Shown here: positions 57,546 to 64,000 of the stretch, piece by piece | Numbering within the stretch: position 1 is the stretch's first letter | Layout: each line of letters begins with the position of its first letter | Assembly: GCF_036013915.1 (NCBI RefSeq) | Contig: NZ_CP107899.1 | Location: forward strand, 7,654,001-7,718,000 | Source of the DNA: Streptomyces sp. NBC_00464 | Lineage (GTDB): Bacteria; Actinomycetota; Actinomycetes; Streptomycetales; Streptomycetaceae | Reading direction: 5' to 3' | Length of the DNA stretch: 64,000 bases | Translations under genes and position numbers: made by a program | The notes under the pieces: model-generated | Told to the model about the DNA's origin: nothing | Databases searched by the model: none | What the model saw: only the letters and a program-made list of their open reading frames with translations

Positions 57546-58655
57546 TCACCGCTCCGCGCGGTCCGCCTGCGGATCGGACCCGGGCACGCCGTCCCCGCCG
57601 CGCGGCAACCGCTCCGTACCGGTGGCGCCCGCGGGGCCGCCCGCTCCGATCGGCCGCCTGGCCGAAGCCAGCCCGGCCAGCAGTCCCGCCCCCGCCGTCA
57701 CCGGCGTGAAACTCAGCGCGTTGCCGACACTCGCCAGCGCCGCCAGTGCCGTGAGCGCGGCGCCGGCGGTCAGGGCCACCGCAGTGCTGCGCGGCGAGCG
57801 CCACAGGACGTACAGAAGCCAGCCGAACGCGGCCGCCAGCAGCACCACACCGACCACCCCCTGCTCGGCCGCCTGCTGCAGCGCCGCCGAGTGCGGCTTC
57901 CCGTCCGAACCGAGGGTCTGCTGCGCGGTGGGGCTCAGGTCGGCGAAGCGGTCGGGGCCGATACCGAGCCACGGGTGCTGCCCGGCCAGCCGCGCCGCGT
58001 CCTGCCACAGCTGCACCCGGTAGCTGGTGAGCCGGCCCTCCAGGGAGACCGTGAGCCCGCCGGGCAGCACGTCCTGGGCCACCGCCCACGAGAGGCCGGC
58101 CATCAGACCCGCGGCCAGCGCCAGACCGGCGAGAGCGAGCAGCCGACGGCGCGTCCTGACCGCCGCCAGGGAGCACAGCAGCACTCCGAGCGCCGCCGCG
58201 AACCCGGTGACGGAGCCGAGCCCGAGCGAGGCACAGGCCGTGCCGAGAGCCAGCAGCCGCAGGGCGAACCGCAGCGACTCCCGCCGGGCCGCGGCCGCCG
58301 CGCAGCAGGCAGCGCCGGCCGCCAGGACCAGCAGCGCGGCGCCCGCACCGGTGTGTCCCGGAGCGGTGTCCACGGTGGCCGTGGCACCGGGCATGCCATG
58401 ACGCCAGACCAGCGCCATGCCGAGGGCGGCCAAGGCGGCGACGGCCGCGGTGGCCACCGGCAGCAGCGTTCCGCAGATCCGCCCGCAGGCGAAACCCGCC
58501 GCAACGGCGAGCAGCGCGAGCAGTACCCCTTCCGGGCGGGTCTCACGTCCGGCCGCGCTGATCAGCGACCAGATCGCACAGGCGGCCAGAATCAGTGCCC
58601 CGGCGATGTCGGAGGCGTTGCCGTCCTCGGGCCCCCGCTCTGCTGGTGCAGCCAT
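57546..58655 (-). CDS. O-antigen ligase / Wzy family membrane protein
   Basis: A 369-residue polytopic protein with about ten helices and the O-antigen ligase (Wzy_C) signature region: GRLTSYRVQLWQDAARLAGQHPWLGIGPDRFADL followed by PHSAALQQAAEQGVVGVVLL. The H-S-x-x-L-Q-x-x-A-E-x-G motif is well kept. In other bacteria such proteins join or polymerise lipid-linked glycans; in Streptomyces the substrate is unclear. The ATG at 58653-58655 follows GGGGGA by eight bases. It is divergent from lnt and near an HpnB-like glycosyltransferase and a racemase, so an envelope glycan role is plausible. Confidence 0.83.
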   Translation of the reverse strand: MAAPAERGPEDGNASDIAGALILAACAIWSLISAAGRETRPEGVLLALLAVAAGFACGRICGTLLPVATAAVAALAALGMALVWRHGMPGATATVDTAPGHTGAGAALLVLAAGAACCAAAAARRESLRFALRLLALGTACASLGLGSVTGFAAALGVLLCSLAAVRTRRRLLALAGLALAAGLMAGLSWAVAQDVLPGGLTVSLEGRLTSYRVQLWQDAARLAGQHPWLGIGPDRFADLSPTAQQTLGSDGKPHSAALQQAAEQGVVGVVLLAAAFGWLLYVLWRSPRSTAVALTAGAALTALAALASVGNALSFTPVTAGAGLLAGLASARRPIGAGGPAGATGTERLPRGGDGVPGSDPQADRAER

Positions 58656-58850
58656 CACGTCCGTCCCCCGGCCTGTGACCGTCCCGATCGCGAGGGCCGG
58701 ATCCGGCCCGGTCGGCGGGGGACTGGCGCACAGATTAACGGCCGTGGCGGTCATATGTGCAGGAGATGCGAAGAAACGATCCGGCGGTACGGATTCCGCC
58801 ACCGGGACAGGGCTCCCCGCCACATAGCCCGTCACCGTAGACTCCGCCGG

Positions 58851-60446
58851 GTGAGCACCACCATCGCCCAGGTCGGCGACCCGCAGAAGCCTGTCTCCGC
58901 CCCCCGAGCCGGCCGTCTGCTGCCGCGCCTCGCACGGCCCACCGCCGCCGTCCTGTCCGGGGTGATGCTGTACGCGAGCTTCCCGCCCCGGCCCCTGTGG
59001 TGGCTGGTCCTGCCCGGATTCGCCCTGCTCGGCTGGGTGCTGTTCGAGCGCAGGCTCCGTGCGGCGTTCGGCCTCGGCCTGCTCGCCGGACTCGGCTTCA
59101 TGCTGCCGCTGCTGCACTGGACCGGCGAAGAGGTCGGCCCGGTGCCGTGGCTGGCCCTCGCCGCGGCCGAGGCGCTGTTCATCGCCGTGGGCTGCATCGG
59201 CATCTCGGCCGTGTCCCGGCTCGCCGGCTGGCCGCTCTGGGCGGCCGCGGTCTGGACGCTCGACGAGGCGCTCCGGGCCAGGGTGCCGTTCGGCGGTTTC
59301 CCCTGGGGCAAGATCGCCTTCGGGCAGGCGGACAGTGTGTTCCTGCCGCTCGCCGCGCTGGGCGGCACCCCGCTCCTCTCCTTCGCCGTGGTGCTGTGCG
59401 GCTTCGGCCTCTTCGAGGCGGTCCGCCTCTTCCGTATCCACCGCACCACGGGCGAACTGCCCCGCCTGGCGGCCGCAGCGACTGCGGCGGCCGTCCTGGT
59501 GCCGGTCGCCGCAGCCCTCGCATCCCTGCCGCTGGTGGACGACTCCGCCGAGGACGGCACCGCGACCGTCGCCGCGATCCAGGGCAACGTGCCGCGGCTC
59601 GGCCTCGACTTCAACTCCCAGCGCCGCGCCGTCCTGGACAACCACGCGAAGCGCACGGAGCAGCTCGCCCGGGACGTGAAGGCGGGCAAGGTCCCGCAGC
59701 CCGACTTCGTCCTGTGGCCCGAGAACTCCTCCGACCTCGACCCCTACCGCAACGCCGACGCCAGGATCGTCATCGACGACGCCGTGAAGGCGATCGGTGT
59801 GCCGACCGTGGTCGGCGCGGTCGTCGAACCCGACACGGGCAACCTGCGCAACACCCTCATCCAGTGGGAGCCGGACAAGGGCCCGGTGGCCACCTACGAC
59901 AAGCGTCACATCCAGCCGTTCGGCGAGTACATGCCGATGCGTTCCTTCGTGCGCATGTTCAGTTCGGACGTCGACCGGGTGCAGCGCGACTTCGGGCCGG
60001 GCAAGAAGGTGGGCGTCTTCGACCTGGCGGGCACCCAGGTCGGCCTGGTCACCTGCTACGAGGCCGCGTTCGACGACGCCGTACGCGACACGGTCGAGCA
60101 CGGCGCCCAGCTGATCGCCGTCCCCAGCAACAACGCCACCTTCGGCCGCAGCGAGATGACCTATCAGCAGCTCGCCATGTCCCGGGTGCGCGCGGTCGAG
60201 CACAGCCGTTCCGTGGTCGTCCCGGTCACCAGCGGTGTCAGTGCGGTGATCCGCCCGGACGGCACCGTGGTCCAGAAGACGAAGATGTTCACGCCGGACG
60301 CCCTGGTGGACGAGGTGCCGCTGCGCTCCTCGCTGACTCCGGCGACCAGGATGGGCCCGCTCCCCGAGGGCCTGCTGGCCCTGCTCGCGGTGATCGGTCT
60401 CGGCTGGGTGACGGCGCGGGCGGTGCGCGCGCGACGTGCCCGTTGA
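58851..60446 (+). CDS. lnt: apolipoprotein N-acyltransferase
   Basis: A 531-residue membrane enzyme. Six or more helices (about 30-240) precede a periplasmic nitrilase-fold domain with the triad E291 (LWPENSSD), K351 (YDKRHIQPFGEY) and C402 (VTCYEAAF), spaced as in Escherichia coli Lnt, and a C-terminal helix (about 505-525). It adds the third acyl chain to the N-terminal cysteine of lipoproteins at the outer face of the membrane. TAGACT lies seven bases before the GTG start and there is no ribosome binding site, so it is probably leaderless. Streptomyces usually carry more than one Lnt. Confidence 0.93.
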   Translation: MSTTIAQVGDPQKPVSAPRAGRLLPRLARPTAAVLSGVMLYASFPPRPLWWLVLPGFALLGWVLFERRLRAAFGLGLLAGLGFMLPLLHWTGEEVGPVPWLALAAAEALFIAVGCIGISAVSRLAGWPLWAAAVWTLDEALRARVPFGGFPWGKIAFGQADSVFLPLAALGGTPLLSFAVVLCGFGLFEAVRLFRIHRTTGELPRLAAAATAAAVLVPVAAALASLPLVDDSAEDGTATVAAIQGNVPRLGLDFNSQRRAVLDNHAKRTEQLARDVKAGKVPQPDFVLWPENSSDLDPYRNADARIVIDDAVKAIGVPTVVGAVVEPDTGNLRNTLIQWEPDKGPVATYDKRHIQPFGEYMPMRSFVRMFSSDVDRVQRDFGPGKKVGVFDLAGTQVGLVTCYEAAFDDAVRDTVEHGAQLIAVPSNNATFGRSEMTYQQLAMSRVRAVEHSRSVVVPVTSGVSAVIRPDGTVVQKTKMFTPDALVDEVPLRSSLTPATRMGPLPEGLLALLAVIGLGWVTARAVRARRAR

Positions 60447-60470
60447 GCGGGTCCGCGCGCCACGTAGGGT
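60443..60470 (+). promoter_or_regulatory. leaderless promoter of the Nudix gene
   Basis: TTGAGC (60443-60448), 16-base spacer, TAGGGT (60465-60470), then six bases to ATG 60477. The -35 box contains the lnt stop codon. A transcript starting at the ATG is predicted. Confidence 0.6.
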
Positions 60471-60476
60471 CGTGGC

Positions 60477-60959
60477 ATGGCCATTCCTGACTTCATCCGC
60501 GAGATCCGCGCCACCGCGGGTCAACAATTGCTCCTGCTGCCCGGCGTCAGCGCCGTCGTCTTCGACGACGAAGGCAGAGTGCTGCTCGGGCGACGCTCCG
60601 ACACCGGTAACTGGTCGATCATCGGTGGCATCTCCGAGCCGGGGGAGCAGCCCGCGGCGACCGCGGAGCGCGAGGTGTACGAGGAGACGGCCGTGCGTTG
60701 CGTGGCGGAGCGGGTGGTGCTCACCCAGGCCCTGCCTCCCGTGCAGTACGAGAACGGCGACCGCTGCCAGTACCTGGACGTCACCTTCCGCTGCCGCGCC
60801 ACCGGCGGTACGGCCCGGGTCAACGACGACGAGTCGCTGGAAGTGGACTGGTTCCACGTCGACGCGCTGCCGCCCCTGCAGGAGTTCGCCCTCTTCCGGA
60901 TCAAGCAGTCGATGACCGAGGGCCCCACCTGGTTCGAGGCCACCGACCCGCAGATGTGA
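60477..60959 (+). CDS. Nudix hydrolase
   Basis: A 160-residue single-domain Nudix protein. VVFDDEGRVLLGRRSDTGNWSIIGGISEPGEQPAATAEREVYEETAVR contains the full Nudix box with REVYEET, and a substrate-side FRCRATGGTARVNDDESLEVDWF follows. It hydrolyses a nucleoside diphosphate linked to another group; the substrate is unknown. It is co-directional with lnt (30 bases apart) but has its own leaderless promoter. A perfect 14-bp hairpin follows. Confidence 0.9.
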   Translation: MAIPDFIREIRATAGQQLLLLPGVSAVVFDDEGRVLLGRRSDTGNWSIIGGISEPGEQPAATAEREVYEETAVRCVAERVVLTQALPPVQYENGDRCQYLDVTFRCRATGGTARVNDDESLEVDWFHVDALPPLQEFALFRIKQSMTEGPTWFEATDPQM

Positions 60960-60962
60960 CAG

Positions 60963-60996
60963 GGGGCCGGGTGGCCTCGCACGGCCACCCGGCCCC
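60963..60996. terminator. Nudix/MHS terminator hairpin
   Basis: GGGGCCGGGTGGCC (60963-60976) and GGCCACCCGGCCCC (60983-60996) form a perfect 14-bp stem with a six-base loop, starting three bases after the Nudix stop and lying 21 bases from the end of the convergent transporter. Confidence 0.75.
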
Positions 60997-61017
60997 GGAA
61001 CCGCTGCGGTTCAGACG

Positions 61018-62406
61018 CTACGTACCGCTGCGCACGGCATCGGCGGACGGCTTCGCTGACGTGTCCTGCCCGGCATCCGGCTCGACATCAGCCAGGTCCC
61101 GGTGCCGGGTCTCCTTGGCGCAGACCACGGCCAGCACGGTGATGAGCGCGGCAGCGATCACGTACAGCGCGATCGGTGTCGAGCTGTCGTAGTCGGCGAG
61201 CAGCGCGGTGGCGATGAGCGGCGCCGGGGCACCGGCCGCGACGGACGAGAACTGGGCGCCGATCGACGCACCCGAGTACCGCATCCGGGTCGCGAACAGC
61301 TCCGAGAAGAAGGCCGCTTGCGGCGCGTACATCGCCCCGTGGAAGAACAGCCCGACCGTCACGGCAAGCAGCAGGCTCCAGAAGCTCCGGCTGTCGATGA
61401 GCGCGAAGAACGGGAACATCCAGAGCCCCACCCCGACCGCGCCGACCAGGTAGACCGGCCTGCGCCCGAAGCGGTCGGACAGCGCGCCCCACAGCGGGAT
61501 GACGGCGAAGTGGATCGCCGACGCGATGAGGACCGCGTTGAGTGCCGTCTGCTTGCTCAGGTCGGCCGCTGTCGTCGCGTAGACGAGGATGAACGCCGTG
61601 ATGACGTAGTAGCTGATGTTCTCCGCCATCCGGGCGCCCATGGCGATCAGCACATCGCGCCAGTGGTGCCGCAGCACGGCCACGACCGGCAGCTTCTCCG
61701 CCGCCCCGGTGGCGGCTCTGCGCTCCTCGGCCTGTGCCAGCGCGGCTTTGAACAACGGCGATTCATCGACAGACAGACGAATCCACAAACCGACGATCAC
61801 CAGCACTCCGGAGAGCAGGAAGGGGATGCGCCAGCCCCAGGCCTCGAACGTCGAGTCCGACATGAGGGCGGTGAGCGCGGAGAGCACCCCGGTGGCGAGC
61901 AACTGCCCGGCCGGCGCACCGGTCTGCGGCCACGAGGCCCAGAACCCCCGGCGCTTCGCGTCCCCGTGCTCCGACACCAGCAGCACGGCCCCGCCCCACT
62001 CGCCGCCGAGGGCGAAGCCCTGCACCAGCCGGAGCACGGTGAGCAGGATCGGAGCGGCGACGCCGACGGTGGCGTGCGTCGGCAGCAGCCCGATCGCGAA
62101 CGTGGCCCCGCCCATCATCAACAGGCTGAGCACCAGCAGCTTTTTCCGCCCGAGCCGGTCACCGTAGTGCCCGAAGACCAGCGCTCCGATCGGCCGGGCG
62201 GCGAAGCCGACGGCGTAGGTGAGGAAGGACAGGAGGGTTCCGACGAGCGGCTCGGAATCGGGGAAGAACAGCTTGTTGAAGACCAGGGCGGCCGCTGATC
62301 CGTACAGAAAGAAGTCGTACCACTCGATGGTGGTGCCGATGAGGCTGGCGGCGACGATGCGGCGGAGGTTGGAGGCGGGTGGGGGAGCGGTTGCTGGGGT
62401 GGCCAT
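61018..62406 (-). CDS. MHS family MFS transporter (metabolite:H+ symporter)
   Basis: A 462-residue, 12-helix transporter of the metabolite:H+ symporter (MHS) group. The first helix IVAASLIGTTIEWYDFFLYGSAAALVFNKLFFP, GHYGDRLGRKKLLVLSL in loop 2-3, and VLRLVQGFALGGEWGGAVLLVSEH are characteristic of ShiA/KgtP/ProP-like proteins. It probably imports an organic acid or osmolyte with a proton. The ATG at 62404-62406 has GGAAG upstream. A reverse-strand TACGGT at 62457-62462 may be its -10 box. Confidence 0.9.
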   Translation of the reverse strand: MATPATAPPPASNLRRIVAASLIGTTIEWYDFFLYGSAAALVFNKLFFPDSEPLVGTLLSFLTYAVGFAARPIGALVFGHYGDRLGRKKLLVLSLLMMGGATFAIGLLPTHATVGVAAPILLTVLRLVQGFALGGEWGGAVLLVSEHGDAKRRGFWASWPQTGAPAGQLLATGVLSALTALMSDSTFEAWGWRIPFLLSGVLVIVGLWIRLSVDESPLFKAALAQAEERRAATGAAEKLPVVAVLRHHWRDVLIAMGARMAENISYYVITAFILVYATTAADLSKQTALNAVLIASAIHFAVIPLWGALSDRFGRRPVYLVGAVGVGLWMFPFFALIDSRSFWSLLLAVTVGLFFHGAMYAPQAAFFSELFATRMRYSGASIGAQFSSVAAGAPAPLIATALLADYDSSTPIALYVIAAALITVLAVVCAKETRHRDLADVEPDAGQDTSAKPSADAVRSGT

Positions 62407-62961
62407 GGGTGGGTACCACTTCCGGGACGGTCGGCGGGGACGGGGACGTGTCGCCACACCGTAGGAAGGGCCAGGTCAGGGGCGTATGTGGCGGGACACC
62501 ATAGTTCGGGTTGCCGGTGTGCGGGCCGGCGCTACGGGGAGGGGGCGCGAGCCCGTTTCCGCTTCGGGGGTGGGCGGGAGAGGGTTGTCCGAGTTGCGTT
62601 GTTCGGTATGTTTCGCAAGGGCGGTGCTGACTCCCGTGCTGACTTGGTGCTGACTACGCTGCGTTGCAGTCTGGCAATTCGGTGTGGAGCGGACGGCTGA
62701 AGCTTCCGTTTGGACGCGTCCTTGCTGCAGATCCGTGAGGTGCGTGTCTCAGTCTCGAAGGGGGCTGTGAGGACGGTGGCGCCGACGCTGCCGCAGGTAT
62801 GGACCCATCCCGGGGACGAGCGGGTGGCGTCCTCGGAATGGAGACTGCGAGGGCCGGTTTCGGGCGGCTGAAGAAGGACTCTCGTTGTTCCACAGCGTGG
62901 CCGATGAGTTTGTGGCTCCCGGCCGGTCCAAGCTTGTGAGACCTCGGGAAAGGACACTGCC
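62407..62961. other. intergenic region with three GTGCTGACT direct repeats
   Basis: No convincing gene is visible in these 555 bases. The left end probably carries the promoter of the reverse-strand transporter. GTGCTGACT occurs three times at 62624-62632, 62636-62644 and 62647-62655, that is at 12- and 11-base intervals. The sequence from about 62700 to 62880 is open in one forward frame but lacks a start site and a recognisable product. Confidence 0.45.
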
Positions 62962-63567
62962 ATGTCGGAGCTTCTTGTCGACTTCATCACCTCCCTCGAC
63001 GGCTACGCATCGGGAGAGGGGTGGCCCGGGTTCTGGGGCCTTGAGGGCCCGGAGTACCTCGCGTGGCTCGGCGAGCAGCCCAAGGTCACCTACCTGATGG
63101 GAGCGAACACCTACCGCCTGATGTCGGGCTTCGCCGCAGGCGAGGTCCCGAGTGGCCAAGACGAGTTCAGGCCCGAAGAGGAGGCGTCCGTCGACGAGCT
63201 CACGCAAGCTTCCAAGGTGGTGTTCTCCTCCTCTCTGAAGGAGCCACTGACGTGGGCCAACTCCACGCTCGTCCGCGACGACGCTGTCGAGGCGGTCCGC
63301 GCCATGAAGGCGAGCGGCTCGGGGCTTCTCAGTACGATCGGCAGCCTCAGCCTGTGCCGGTCCCTGCTCCGTGCCGGACTCGTCGACCGCTTCCGGGTCG
63401 TGATGTTCCCGGTGATCACGGGGGCCACGGGTGAAGAACGCATCTACGACGGCTATCCGGACGTTGCCCTCGAGATGATCGGGCACCGCACCTTCGACGG
63501 CCGCATCCAGCTGGTCGAGTACAGGCCCCGCGTGCTCGAGCACCCTCCGCTCGCCGTCCCTGCGTGA
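62962..63567 (+). CDS. dihydrofolate reductase family protein (RibD C-terminal type)
   Basis: A 201-residue protein of the RibD-C/DHFR superfamily. MSELLVDFITSLDGYASG is the usual opening strand and loop, YLMGANTYRLMSGF the NADPH-binding helix, LLSTIGSLSLCRSLLRAGLVDRFRVVMFPVITGATGEERIYD the conserved core, and IQLVEYRPR the final strand. Members reduce small pteridine- or pyrimidine-like substrates with NADPH; most Streptomyces copies have no known role. The ATG follows GGGAAAGGACACTGCC. Nothing adjacent indicates a pathway. Confidence 0.9.
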   Translation: MSELLVDFITSLDGYASGEGWPGFWGLEGPEYLAWLGEQPKVTYLMGANTYRLMSGFAAGEVPSGQDEFRPEEEASVDELTQASKVVFSSSLKEPLTWANSTLVRDDAVEAVRAMKASGSGLLSTIGSLSLCRSLLRAGLVDRFRVVMFPVITGATGEERIYDGYPDVALEMIGHRTFDGRIQLVEYRPRVLEHPPLAVPA

Positions 63568-63904
63568 CGTCGCCCCGTCCGCCGGTCCGGACGGCCGCCA
63601 GGCCGATGCCGGCGGGCGGCCAACGGCAGGGCGCCCGGCCCACCTGGCCCCGAGCCGTCGCCGATCCCGGTCGCCCGTAGGCCTGAGCCGCAGGCTCAGG
63701 GTCGAGTCCCTGGGCCTCGCCTGGGTACGGAACCCGTTCTTGAGGTGGAGGCCCTGGCGACGAGGCAAGGACTCACTGAAAGCCATCAACCGCGGCGAGG
63801 CCGTTGGCCTTGCGGCACCTCAATGGCTCGAAGCTCACGTGCACGGCGGCCTCGACGAGTGTGGCCTCCAGGGCGGCTGACCACTCGCCGGCACCGCCGG
63901 ATCT
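63568..63904. other. intergenic or decayed sequence
   Basis: No intact gene is seen. A perfect eight-bp hairpin CCTGAGCC-gca-GGCTCAGG occurs at 63682-63700, possibly a terminator. The stretch from about 63800 is likely degenerate coding sequence leading into the VOC fragment that follows. Confidence 0.35.
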
Positions 63905-63961
63905 GAGTACACACTGCGTGACCCGGACGGCAACAGCCCTATTCTCATCGAAAGCTCCTGA
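63905..63961 (+). pseudogene. C-terminal fragment of a VOC (glyoxalase/bleomycin-resistance) protein
   Basis: The last 18 codons read EYTLRDPDGNSPILIESS, which is the closing strand of a VOC-family protein, where RDPDGN is diagnostic. The same frame has a TGA at 63878-63880, and no upstream frame gives the rest of the roughly 120-residue domain. I read it as the tail of a decayed gene. Confidence 0.6.
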
Positions 63962-63974
63962 ACAGGCGGTATCC

Positions 63975-64000
63975 ATGATGAACAAGCAGTTCGCCGCAGT
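63975..64000 (+). CDS. possible 5' end of a gene running off the window
   Basis: ATG at 63975 (or 63978) follows AGGCGGTATCC and opens MMNKQFAA before the sequence ends. Only eight or nine codons are visible, so nothing can be said of the product. Confidence 0.3.

Noticed and set aside
57267..58850. Open extension of the lnt frame upstream over the O-antigen-ligase-like gene
   Set aside because: The extension is antisense to a clear membrane protein gene, and lnt has a leaderless GTG start at 58851.
63670..63720. A T-arm-like GGGTCGAGTCCC next to the hairpin CCTGAGCC-gca-GGCTCAGG, suggesting a tRNA
   Set aside because: The T-loop lacks one of the two conserved Ts, and no acceptor, D-arm or anticodon arm can be folded around it.
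1..64000. CRISPR arrays, prophage or integrative element boundaries
   Set aside because: No regularly spaced long repeats, no integrase, phage structural or transfer genes were seen; the IS701-like element is the only mobile element found.

Overview
The window is chromosomal DNA from a high-GC actinomycete, almost certainly a Streptomyces. The genes show very strong G/C bias at third codon positions, GGAGG-type ribosome binding sites alternate with leaderless ATG/GTG starts, and there are many families typical of the genus (DUF6421, DUF6643, DUF4865, DUF6986, a SCO4225-type membrane protein, SapA-like secreted protein, NarL-type two-component pair, mycothiol-dependent maleylpyruvate isomerase fold). 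Gene density is high and most genes are ordinary core or conserved accessory genes. I saw no rRNA, tRNA, CRISPR array or prophage.

Layout. 0-7.5 kb: a small membrane protein, an acetyltransferase, a glycerophosphodiesterase, then a co-directional block (DUF6421 protein, SDR oxidoreductase, threonine-aldolase-type PLP enzyme) followed by a separately promoted transglutaminase-like protein and a phospholipid acyltransferase. 7.6-10.7 kb: thioredoxin, a cysteine-type leader peptide ahead of a flavin reductase, and the electron-transfer flavoprotein pair etfB-etfA. 10.8-17 kb: a DUF6986 aldolase-like protein, a LacI regulator divergent from a ROK sugar kinase across a palindromic operator, a hydrolase remnant, and a secreted GH27 alpha-galactosidase, which together suggest a sugar-utilisation region. 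17.3-25.4 kb: thioesterase, LysE exporter with divergent Lrp regulator, three small hypotheticals, a P-loop kinase/Nudix fusion, metallo-beta-lactamase-fold hydrolase, M20 dipeptidase, FAD reductase and a deazaflavin-type oxidoreductase whose upstream region carries two matching operators for the divergent TetR gene.

25.5-39 kb: the TetR gene, a histidine kinase/response regulator pair, small membrane proteins, an MFS exporter divergent from a ROK repressor across an inverted repeat, a TetR-cupin-DUF4865-phosphotriesterase operon, and a SHOCT-ABC ATPase-FtsX permease operon in which the SHOCT gene carries an in-frame stop codon. An IS701-like element (39033-40474) has inserted exactly into the TAG stop codon of the permease, leaving a CTAG target duplication; its transposase may use a -1 frameshift. 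40.5-46 kb: a lower-GC SapA-like secreted protein, an anti-sigma-type ATPase, a cysteine-synthase-family enzyme, two SRPBCC proteins and a DeoR regulator.

46-64 kb: a large multi-spanning protein with an alpha/beta-hydrolase domain convergent with a beta-helix/AAA+ fusion, an Rv1733c-like membrane protein, a MOSC protein, DUF6643, a double TerD protein, then an envelope-flavoured set (HpnB-like glycosyltransferase, glutamate-racemase-like enzyme, PH-domain membrane protein, O-antigen-ligase-like protein, apolipoprotein N-acyltransferase), a Nudix hydrolase, an MHS-type transporter, a RibD-C/DHFR-type reductase and a decayed VOC fragment. Starts were chosen from visible ribosome binding sites or from TAnnnT boxes 6-8 bases upstream. 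Family names come from recognition of motifs, not from searches.
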